The notes below the pieces were generated by a model. That model was given only the letters and a program-made list of their open reading frames with translations. It had not been told where the DNA came from and searched no databases. 33,081 nt of DNA from Myxococcales bacterium (GTDB taxonomy: Bacteria > Myxococcota_A > Polyangia > Haliangiales > SHYZ01): the NCBI GenBank assembly GCA_009692535.1, contig SHYZ01000015.1, positions 1 to 33,081 on the forward strand. The letters are read 5' to 3'. Position 1 is the first letter of the stretch. Each line of letters starts with the position of its first letter. The position numbers and the translations under genes were made by a program. Of the stretch, positions 1 to 11,217 are shown piece after piece.

Positions 1-212
1 GCAGCGTCAAGATCGTCGAGCGCAGCGAGCGCGTCGCCAGCGGCAGTGGCGCGCTCATTCGGAGCACCGCCGAGCCGCTTGCCGACCATCACGCCGAGCA
101 CGAAGACCATCGACACGACGACAGCTCCCCCGAAGAACAGGAAGAAGATCTGCCGACCGTCGACGACGACTTCCAACTTCTCCCGCAGCCGCTCTGAATC
201 CCGGATGCTCAT
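1..212 (-). CDS. Membrane-anchored protein, SPOR-domain-protein-like N-terminus (partial; runs off the left edge)
   Basis: My translation of the minus strand from ATG at 212: MSIRDSERLREKLEVVVDGRQIFFLFFGGAVVVSMVFVLGVMVGKRLGGAPNERATAAGDALAALDDLDA, open to the window edge. Short cytoplasmic segment plus one TM helix. Absent from the ORF track because it has no stop in the window. Confidence 0.7.
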   Translation of the reverse strand, partial: MSIRDSERLREKLEVVVDGRQIFFLFFGGAVVVSMVFVLGVMVGKRLGGAPNERATAAGDALAALDDLDA

Positions 213-280
213 CACCGCATTGTCGGGCAGCGGGCGGTGCGGGCAACTTTTGCGGGCGCGTCACGGGCGCGCCGCGCGAA

Positions 281-3214
281 TCAGTCGAACGCGAAGCCGG
301 TCAGCGCAGCAGCGCGCGTGTCGACCTCGAGCAGCTGCCCGCTTGACGGCGAGAGCCCGGTGTCATCGCCAGCATCGAGCACCCAGAACGAACCAGCCCC
401 CGCGCGAATCCGCACCGGCAGCGCGGCGCCGAGCGCCTCGAAGCGCGGCGTGAACCCGCCCGCGATGTCGAAGAAGAAGCTGTAGCCGCGCACCACCGGC
501 GCCATCCGCTCGCCCGGCGCGTCGGGCGAGTCCGCAACGACATCCGCAAAGTCGAGCGCGAGGCCATGGCCACGCAGGCGCACGCTGTGGCTCACGCGCA
601 GCTCGAAGCCGGCCTCGGTCAGCACCGGCTCGTCGAGATCGAGGCTGCACGGGTTGGGTCCGACATCGAGCGGCCCGTCGCCAACGCACGCGGGCGGCTC
701 GAGCTCAAACCGTCCCACCGACAGCGGGCTCGCCGCTGCATCGTCCACGCAGCGCCCCGATCCGTCGTCGGCGAGCACGCGCCGATGGAGATAGCCGACC
801 TGGCTCGAGGTGACGGTGTACGCCTCGCCCGCGCGCACGCGATGCGCCTGCAGCGCGACCATACATTCTGCCGGCGGCAGCGGCCCCGCTATGCAGCGCC
901 CCTCCGAGCAGATCGTGCCGGGCACGCAGCCGGCATCGCAGGTCATCACACAGCGCGACGCTCCGCCGAGCGCGACCTCGTCGCGACACGCAAAGTCGTA
1001 GCGCGGCGCGACCTGGCCCGAGAGCACTTCCTGCTCGGCCTGGACCCGCTCGTGGATCGCGACGCACTGCTCGTCGGACGCGCAGCCGGCGAGCGGTGTC
1101 TCAGCCAGCGTCTCGGCACGCACCGCGAGGTCGAGTCGATCGGCGTGCACGCTGTCGGGGACCACCACGTAGCGCCGGCTCGAGATCAGCAGGTCGCGGC
1201 AGAGACCCGCGAGCTCGTCCACACGTGCGGACGGCAGGCAGAGACCGGTGCCGCCCACCGGCGTGTCAGGGTGCAGGGTGCAAGTCTCGCCAGCACCACA
1301 CGCAACGTCGCTGGTGCAGCCGAGCAGCTCGATCACGTCGCGATCCTCCACGCCGACCGCGCAGAATCGGCCCGCGCCATCGTGCAGCGTCACGCGCCCA
1401 CCATCCGCGGTCACGCGGCCGAGGGTAGACACAGCGAGTGCGCCCTCCCAGGCCACGAGAATCCGCTCGCGGGGGATGCGCGCGAGGTCGGAGAAGACCC
1501 GCTCGCGCAGCACGGAGCTCGCGGTGGTGGCGAACTCGAAGACCGCGTGCTCCGCGTCGCACAGCTCGCGGTGGAGCATCGGGTGGTACGGCCCGGTGGT
1601 GAGACCGCCGAAACTCACGCGCACACCGGCCGGGAGCACCGTCGGCTGTCCCTCGGTGCGGACGCCACCGTGGACGGCGTCCCGGTAGCCGGGGTCGACA
1701 CAGTCCTCGGGGTGCGAGCGGCGACCGGGCACGTCGTCGCGCAGCTGGTGGGGCAACGCGAGCACGAGATCGTTGCGGCCGGGAAACTCGGGGTTCTCAA
1801 AGTCCTCGTAGTTGTCGTCGTCGACGTTGATGTAGAAGAGGCCGCCGCGCGGTGTCGAGAAGAGCGGGCCCTGCGCGGTCACCAGCACGAACAGGCCGGA
1901 GAGCTTGTCGGGGCGCTGGTCCTCTTCAACCTCCGTCGGGACGTCGACGTTGGCGAAGGCGTCGTCGCCGCGCACGAACACCAGGTCGAGCGGCAACGCG
2001 CCGTTGGGCAGCACGATGCCGGGGCCGAGCGCGCCGGCACGACGTGGCAGCGCGTCGGGCGCGCCGGCTGCGCCAACCGGAAAACAGGCTGCGAGTTCAG
2101 CGTCGGCCAGATCGTGGATCGCGCGCGGGTCGACCTGCGTGTCGCACTCGGTGGGCGCGCGGTCCGGCGTCACGTCGACGACGCGGATCGACCCGTCGCG
2201 CGCGATGGCGTAGGCGAAGCGACGCGTCCCCCCCTCGCCCCCCTGTCCCATTTCCTCATCGGGGCCGACCGCGAGCCGCGACACGCCGCCGGCATTTTCG
2301 AGCACCACGGTGGTGAGTAGATCGCCCGGTCGACCGTCGGGGAGCAGCGGCACGATCACCAACCGCGACGAATTCCACGCGCCGATGAACAGCCGACCGC
2401 CGTCCTCGTCGAGCGCGAGCGTCACCGGCTCGTCGCCCGGCCCGGGGTCACCGGCCGTGCCGACGCCCACGCACTCGGCGGGACAGGCCACGTCGGCGTC
2501 CCCGAGCACCGGATCCGCGCCGGCGGGGAGCCGAATCGTCGAGTCGATCGCGCCGGTGGCGAGATCGACGACGGCGACCATGTGGCACGAGGGATAGGCG
2601 AGGTACGCGAAGCCGGTGGCCCCGGCGCCGCAGGTCTGCGGTCCGGCATCCTTGGGCAGCGACGGCGGCGTGAGGATCGTCTGCGGGCGCGCGCCGAGCA
2701 CACCCGCGGTGCCCGTGACCACAACGCGCGCCACCGCTCCGCTCTGCCCCTCGACGGCGGCGAGCACGTTGATCACGCCGAGGTCGCACGAGCCGCGGTT
2801 CGCGGTGACGACGTGACAGCCGTCGGGCGTGGTGGCGATCGCGGTCGGCAGCGTCCCGACCGGCAGACCGTTCCAACCCGGCGTGTAGGGATCCGAGTCG
2901 AGCACGTTCTGTCCGCCGAACTCGTAGAGGTGGGCGACCAGCACCTCGCCGCGCGGTTCCTCGACGAGGAAACCGTATGGAAAGTAGGTAGCAACGACGC
3001 CACCGTCAGCCGACGCGCTCGCGCCTGGCTCGCACGCGGCGGGCGGGAAGATGCGGTTCTCGTTGCCGCCCGCTTCGGCGACGATCCCGACGCAGGCGAA
3101 CGCGAGGTCGGTGGGGCGGTCGAGTTGTCGAATCGGCAGCGGCACGGCGTCGGTGGAGCACGCACCGGTGGTGAGAGTGATGGCGAGTAGGAGGAGCAGG
3201 AGGTCGCGGCGCAT
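281..3214 (-). CDS. Large secreted lipoprotein with beta-propeller-like repeats and Cys-rich inserts
   Basis: Signal peptide and lipobox MRRDLLLLLLAITLTTGACS; propeller-like segments (PTAIATTPDGCHVVTANRGSCDLGVINV); Cys clusters (CTSDVACGAGETC, CDAGCVPGTICSEGRC). Start overlaps the upstream stop (TAATG). Confidence 0.8.
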   Translation of the reverse strand: MRRDLLLLLLAITLTTGACSTDAVPLPIRQLDRPTDLAFACVGIVAEAGGNENRIFPPAACEPGASASADGGVVATYFPYGFLVEEPRGEVLVAHLYEFGGQNVLDSDPYTPGWNGLPVGTLPTAIATTPDGCHVVTANRGSCDLGVINVLAAVEGQSGAVARVVVTGTAGVLGARPQTILTPPSLPKDAGPQTCGAGATGFAYLAYPSCHMVAVVDLATGAIDSTIRLPAGADPVLGDADVACPAECVGVGTAGDPGPGDEPVTLALDEDGGRLFIGAWNSSRLVIVPLLPDGRPGDLLTTVVLENAGGVSRLAVGPDEEMGQGGEGGTRRFAYAIARDGSIRVVDVTPDRAPTECDTQVDPRAIHDLADAELAACFPVGAAGAPDALPRRAGALGPGIVLPNGALPLDLVFVRGDDAFANVDVPTEVEEDQRPDKLSGLFVLVTAQGPLFSTPRGGLFYINVDDDNYEDFENPEFPGRNDLVLALPHQLRDDVPGRRSHPEDCVDPGYRDAVHGGVRTEGQPTVLPAGVRVSFGGLTTGPYHPMLHRELCDAEHAVFEFATTASSVLRERVFSDLARIPRERILVAWEGALAVSTLGRVTADGGRVTLHDGAGRFCAVGVEDRDVIELLGCTSDVACGAGETCTLHPDTPVGGTGLCLPSARVDELAGLCRDLLISSRRYVVVPDSVHADRLDLAVRAETLAETPLAGCASDEQCVAIHERVQAEQEVLSGQVAPRYDFACRDEVALGGASRCVMTCDAGCVPGTICSEGRCIAGPLPPAECMVALQAHRVRAGEAYTVTSSQVGYLHRRVLADDGSGRCVDDAAASPLSVGRFELEPPACVGDGPLDVGPNPCSLDLDEPVLTEAGFELRVSHSVRLRGHGLALDFADVVADSPDAPGERMAPVVRGYSFFFDIAGGFTPRFEALGAALPVRIRAGAGSFWVLDAGDDTGLSPSSGQLLEVDTRAAALTGFAFD

Positions 3215-4664
3215 TAGTTATCCCCCGCGGCGCGAAGCCGCCCGAGATGGAGCACGACGCGGTGTTGCGTCGGCGTGCCATCCTCCGCGTCGAGCACGGC
3301 GATCGTGTCCTCCGCGTAGTTCGACACGAACACTCGCTTGCGACTGGCCGCGGCAACCACGCCGTGCGGGCCGTGACCAGCGTCGGTCGTGGCAAGCAGC
3401 GTCATGCGATCGAGGTCGATGATCTGCACCTGCCCGGTCCCAAAGCAGGGCAGCCAGCCGAGCCGATGGCCGCCGACCTGCGCGACCGCGAGCGTCGCCG
3501 GCTGGGCGCAGACCTCGAGCGTGGCGAGCACACGGGCCTGCTGCTCGCCGGCCGCGCTGCGCGTGGTGTCGAGCTCGAGCAGCGACGGTGGCGTGCGGCT
3601 GAGGAGGTAGGCGCGATCGCCCGACGTGGTGGCGTCGAGGAACGCGATGGCGCGGGCATCACCGGGGGCGCCGTCCTGTGCGAGCCCTGCGAACGCGGGG
3701 TAAAGGAAGGACGGCCCGTCGAGCAATTCCTCGCCGGGCACGTCCGCGACGACCTCGGGGCCGGTGGCGACATAGACGGTGGCGAGGCGTGACTCGTGGC
3801 GTCCGGTCACCCAGACCAAGCTCGACGAATCGCCCGGGTGCTGCACGGCGATGCCCACCGCGCCTGCACCACCGGTCGCGCCGCCGGGACGGAACAGCGC
3901 GCCGACATCGTCGAGCAGGATCGGTGCGCGCACCGCATCGCGCGGGGCGTGCAGCAGGGTCACGCGCCCGGTGGTGAGGTGGGTGACGAAGAGCCGCTCA
4001 TTCGCACCGTCGAGCGCGAGTTGGAACGGCTCGAGCGCGAGCGGAGTCTCGGCATCGCCGCGCAGCTCGTCGAGCCGGTGGGCCTCGTCGCAGCGGGGAA
4101 AGCTGCCGTCGCCGCCGCAGGCGAGCGTGCCTGCGGTCGGATCGAAGTCGGCCCAGGTGATCGAGGGATCGCCGCGCACCGTCGTGAACGCGCGCAGTCG
4201 GCCATCGTTGAGTTCCTGCACCGCGACACCGACCGCGAAGTTGCCGAGCTTCACGGTCGCGCCCGGCACGACGTAGTCGGCGGGCGTGCCGTCGTCGGAG
4301 ACGGAGCTGCAGAGAAACGTCTCGGGGCGCAGCGCCTCGCGCGTACAGGTCGCGGGCAGCTCGGCGGGGGCGGAGCGGGACTTGGCGACGAGGCGGTCGA
4401 CGGCATCGAGGTCGAACACCGAGAGCGTGCCGGAGTCGTAGCGCAGGTCGGAGTTGGAGCTGACGACGAAGAGCCAGCGCTCGTCGGGAGAGAGCGCGAG
4501 GCCGGTCGGGTAGTAGGGCGCGAACTGCGGCGGCGCGACCTCGGCGGAGCTGGCGGTGCAGCCGGCAAGTGCGGCGAGCAGAGCCGGCAGGGCCAGCAGG
4601 GAAACCACAGTGGGGAGGAATACGAGCGGGCGCACGGGGCCCTGGGTCTGACGGGAAGTGCGGG

Positions 4665-4668
<4 letters not shown>
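3214..4668 (-). CDS. YVTN/beta-propeller-type lipoprotein
   Basis: GTG at 4668 preceded by AGGAGG. Translation VTRTSRQTQGPVRPLVFLPTVVSLLALPALLAALAGCTASS (lipobox LAGC), then PTGLALSPDERWLFVVSSNSDLRYDSGTLSVFDLD and HGVVAAASRKRVFVSNYAEDTIAVLD. ORF-track start at 5058 rejected because it lies inside ppdK. Confidence 0.8.
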
Positions 4669-7309
<2,641 letters not shown>

Positions 7310-7313
<4 letters not shown>

Positions 7314-9454
7314 TTCGGCCCCTGCCCGACGGCGAGCTTGCGAAAGTCGGCGATGCGGAGGAACGCGGCGTTCACCATGCCGAGCAGCGCGAGCCGGTTT
7401 CGTCGCACGGTGGGCTCGGGGTCGAGCACCATCACGCCGTCGAAGAAGCGCGCGACGTGCGGCTCGAGCGTGGCCAACTCGGCGAGCGCGACGCCGTAGT
7501 CCGCCGCCGCGCTGGCCGCGGTCGCCGACGCGGTTCGTGCGCGCTCCGTCGCTGCGCCGACCCGCTCTCGCACCGCGGTGAACGCGGCGTAGAGCGCGCC
7601 CTCGCTCTCGTGGACGAACTGCGCCGAATCGGGCACGCCGCTGGCGTCCTGCCCGTCGAGAATGTTGGCGACGCGGCGGAACGCCACGCCGAGCGGCTCG
7701 AAGTCGGCGCGGTCGCGCAAGCGTGCCACCGCAGTCGCGCGCGCCGCAGCGTCGGGCACGTCTTCGAAGCCGGCTGCGAGCGCGGCAGCGACACAGTCGG
7801 CGGCGAGTCCGACCGCTGGCTCGCGCTGGTCGTCGCGCCGACGGGGCTCGACGAGCAGGCCCTCGAAGCGGGTGCGCACGAACTCGAGCAGCTTCTCGCG
7901 CAGCGCCGGTGTCCAAGTGATCTTGCCGGCGAGCAGCGTCGCCGCTTCGTCGACCAACGTGCCGAGCGGCGTGTGCCAGCCGCGCTCGAGCAGCAGGTGC
8001 AGCGTGGCGAGCGCGGCGCGGCGCAGACCGAAGAGGTCGCCCGAACCGGTCGGCGCGAGCCCGACGGCGAAGCACCCAACCAGCGTGTCGACCCGATCAG
8101 CGAGACCAAGCGCAGCGCCGAGCGCGGCGGTCGGCACGCTCTCGAACCCGCCGCGTGGCAGGTAGTGCTCGAAGATTGCCAGCGCGACCTCGGGCGGCTC
8201 GTTCGCGAGCTCCGCATAGCGGCGCCCCATGCCACCCTGTAGGTCGGGGAACTCGCCGACCATCTTCGAGACCAGGTCGGCTTTCGCGAGCCGTGCTGCG
8301 CGCGCCCAACACTCCGGCGTCGCGCCCGAGAGCGCGCGAGCACCGCCGGCGCCGGCGAGCCGCGCTGCCTTCTCGGCGACGGTGCCGAGCTTGGTCTGGA
8401 ACACCACGCCGCCGAGTCGGTCGGCCATCGCGTCGAGCCCGGTCTTGCGATCTTCGGCGAAGAAGAACTCTGCATCGGCGAGGCGAGCACGAAGCACGCG
8501 CTCGTTGCCGCTCGCGACCAGCGCTTCGTCGGCGACGACGGTGCCGGCGATGGTGACGAAGCGGTTGTCGAGTCCACCCACGCGCTCGGTCGCGAAGTAA
8601 CGTTGGTGCCCGCGCATCGACGAGACGATGACGTCCTCGGGCAGCGCGAGCAGCGCCTCGTCGAACGCGCCGGTCACCGCGCGCGGCCACTCGACCAAGT
8701 TCGCGACCTCGTCGAGCAGCGTGTCGTCCCGACGGACCCGCAGGCCGCGCTCGACCTCGATGCGCGCGAGCTCAGCCGCCGCAGCGGCGCGACGCTCCGC
8801 CGGATCGACCAGCACCCGCGCGCCACGGAGTCGCGCGACATAGTCGGCGATGGACCCGCCAAGCTCGATCGCCCCCGGCGCGAGGAACCGATGACCGAAG
8901 GTGGTGCGCCCGCTCGTGATCCCAAAGAGCGTGAGCGGCACGACCTCGCCGGCGTAGAGCGCGACCAGCCAGTGCACCGGCCGCGCGAAGCTCTCGTCGA
9001 GCGAGCCCCACCGCATCGACTTCTTCCACGGGATCGCGCGCACCAGCTCGGCGAGCAGCCGCGGCAAGATCGCGCTCGTGCCCTGCCCCTGCTCCTGCCG
9101 ATCCGCGGCCACGTACGGCCCCTTCCCCGGCACCTCGACGACCCGCAGCGCGCTCGCCGGCACGCCGTTCTTCTGCGCGAATCCCTCGGCCGCGCGCGTC
9201 GGTCGCCCCTCGGCATCGAACGCCACCTTCGCCGCCGGGCCGAGCACCTGCTCCGACAGATCGCGTTGGCTACGCGCGAGCCCGACCACCGAGAGCGTCA
9301 GCCTGCGCGGCGCGCCGAGTACGCGCACACCCTCGTGCTCCAGCCGCAGCGTGGCCAACCGCTCCGTCGCGAGCGCCTCGAGGTCGATGATCGCCTTCGC
9401 CAAGAATCCAGCGGGGAGCTCCTCGACGCCAAGCTCAAACAGCAACTCGGCCAT
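7310..9454 (-). CDS. glyS: Glycyl-tRNA synthetase beta subunit
   Basis: [81 protein letters not shown]; directly downstream of glyQ. Confidence 0.96.
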
Positions 9455-10413
9455 CAGCGCACCGCCCGCGCGGCGGCGAGCGCGGCCGCCGACACGCCAG
9501 CTTCACGGCCCGCGTCGAACGCCGCCTTGGCCCGCGCGCCAAGCTCCGCCGGCAGCAGCGGGAACCCAAGCCGCGCGCGCTCATCCACATACGCCTCGGC
9601 ACATTTCCGCGCGAGCCCACGCACGCGCCCGATGAAGCGCTGCCGCTCGGTCACGCCGATCGCGCCGCGCGCGTCGAGCAGGTTGAACGCGTGTGAGCAC
9701 TTCATGCAGTAGTCGTACGCTGGCAGCACCACGCCCGCGGCGAGCAGACGGAGGCACTCGGCCTCGAAGCTGTCGAACAGGCGAAGCTGCAGCGCGGAGT
9801 CGGAGTGCTCGAAGCTGAACTTTGAGTACTCGACCTCGCTCTGGTGGTGCACCTGCCCATAGCGCACGCCCTTCATCCACTCGAGATCGAACACGTTCTC
9901 GACGCGCTGCAGGTACATCGCGATCCGCTCGAGCCCGTAGGTGAGCTCGGCGGTCACCGGCATCAGGTCGATCCCGCCCGCCTGCTGGAAATAGGTGAAC
10001 TGCGTCACCTCCATGCCGTCGGACCAGACCTCCCAGCCGAGCCCCCACGCGCCGAGCGTCGGCGACTCCCAATCGTCCTCGACGAAACGGATGTCGTGCG
10101 CACCGGGATCGAGCCCGAGCGCGCGCAGCGAGTCGAGGTAGAGCTCCTGCACGTCGAGCGGCGCCGGCTTGAGCCCGACCTGAAACTGGTAGTAGGCACC
10201 GAGTCGGTTCGGATTTTCGCCGTAGCGCCCGTCGGACGGACGGCGCGACGGCTGCACGAACGCGGTCTTCCACGGCTCGGGGCCGAGCACGCGCAAGAAG
10301 GTCGCAGGGTGGAACGTGCCCGCGCCCACTTCCATGTCGACCGGCTGCAAAAGGACGCAACCGTGACCCGACCAGAACCGCTGTAGCGTGAGGATGACGT
10401 CCTGGAAGTACAC
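9454..10413 (-). CDS. glyQ: Glycyl-tRNA synthetase alpha subunit
   Basis: [79 protein letters not shown]. Confidence 0.97.
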   Translation of the reverse strand: MYFQDVILTLQRFWSGHGCVLLQPVDMEVGAGTFHPATFLRVLGPEPWKTAFVQPSRRPSDGRYGENPNRLGAYYQFQVGLKPAPLDVQELYLDSLRALGLDPGAHDIRFVEDDWESPTLGAWGLGWEVWSDGMEVTQFTYFQQAGGIDLMPVTAELTYGLERIAMYLQRVENVFDLEWMKGVRYGQVHHQSEVEYSKFSFEHSDSALQLRLFDSFEAECLRLLAAGVVLPAYDYCMKCSHAFNLLDARGAIGVTERQRFIGRVRGLARKCAEAYVDERARLGFPLLPAELGARAKAAFDAGREAGVSAAALAAARAVR

Positions 10414-10461
10414 GGTATGGCCCTGCCGATTTGAAGGCGCGGCACCCTAACAAAGGCACCC

Positions 10462-11217
10462 ATGTCGAGCAAGCAAAGGCCCCGTCGAGCTTCAGGCTGT
10501 GCGACGGCCGCTAGCCTCGACCGGCTCGACACTCTCGACCGGCTCGACGCCGCGGTGATCTCGTGCCGGCTCTGTCCACGACTGGTTCGCCACCGTGAAG
10601 CGATGGCGCGTGAACCTCGCGCGGCGTACCGCGGCCAGACCTATTGGGCGCGACCGCTGCCGGGGTTCGGCGATGCTGCGGCGCGCGTGCTGATCGTCGG
10701 GCTGGCGCCGGGCGCACACGGTGCGAACCGGACCGGCCGGGTCTTCACCGGCGACCGCTCCGGCGACTGGCTCTACCGCGCGCTCCATCGCGCCGGCTTC
10801 GCGAACCAGCCTGAGTCGACCGCGCCAGACGACAACCTCACGCTTACCGGTGCGCGCGTACTGAACCTCGTGCGCTGCGCCCCGCCCGACAACAAACCGT
10901 TGCCGGTGGAGCGCGATCGCTGCCGCCCATTTTCAGTGCGCGAGCTCGCACTGCTGCCGAGCGTGCGGGTGCTGCTCGCGCTCGGCGGCTTCGCATGGCA
11001 CGGCAGCCTGCGCCTGCTTGCCACAGAGGGAAGCGTGATCACGCCGCGCCCACGCTTTGGCCACGGCGCTGAGACGACCGTCGGCCCGGTCACGCTGGTC
11101 GGTTGCTACCACCCGAGCCAGCAGAACACCTTCACCGGGCGGCTCACCGAGGCGATGCTCGACCGCGTCGTCGGCCGCGTCGCCGAGCTCGCGCGCGGGG
11201 CGATTACGAACAGCTAA
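10462..11217 (+). CDS. Uracil-DNA glycosylase, type-5 (UdgB)-like Fe-S family
   Basis: ISCRLCPRLVRHREAMA, VLIVGLAPGAHGANRTGRVFTGDRSGDWLYRALHRAGFAN, LNLVRCAPPDNKPLP, GCYHPSQQNTFTGRLT. Confidence 0.9.
   Translation: MSSKQRPRRASGCATAASLDRLDTLDRLDAAVISCRLCPRLVRHREAMAREPRAAYRGQTYWARPLPGFGDAAARVLIVGLAPGAHGANRTGRVFTGDRSGDWLYRALHRAGFANQPESTAPDDNLTLTGARVLNLVRCAPPDNKPLPVERDRCRPFSVRELALLPSVRVLLALGGFAWHGSLRLLATEGSVITPRPRFGHGAETTVGPVTLVGCYHPSQQNTFTGRLTEAMLDRVVGRVAELARGAITNS

Noticed and set aside
566-2320. 584-aa plus-strand ORF
   Set aside because: Antisense to the beta-propeller lipoprotein; low-complexity His/Arg/Ala-rich composition typical of shadow ORFs in high-GC DNA.
8603-9712. 369-aa plus-strand ORF
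   Set aside because: Antisense to glyS/glyQ; no recognisable domain.
10513-10551. Direct repeat ctcgaccggctcgac at the start of the UDG gene
   Set aside because: Encodes DRLDTLDRLD in a variable N-terminal extension; likely a trivial local duplication.
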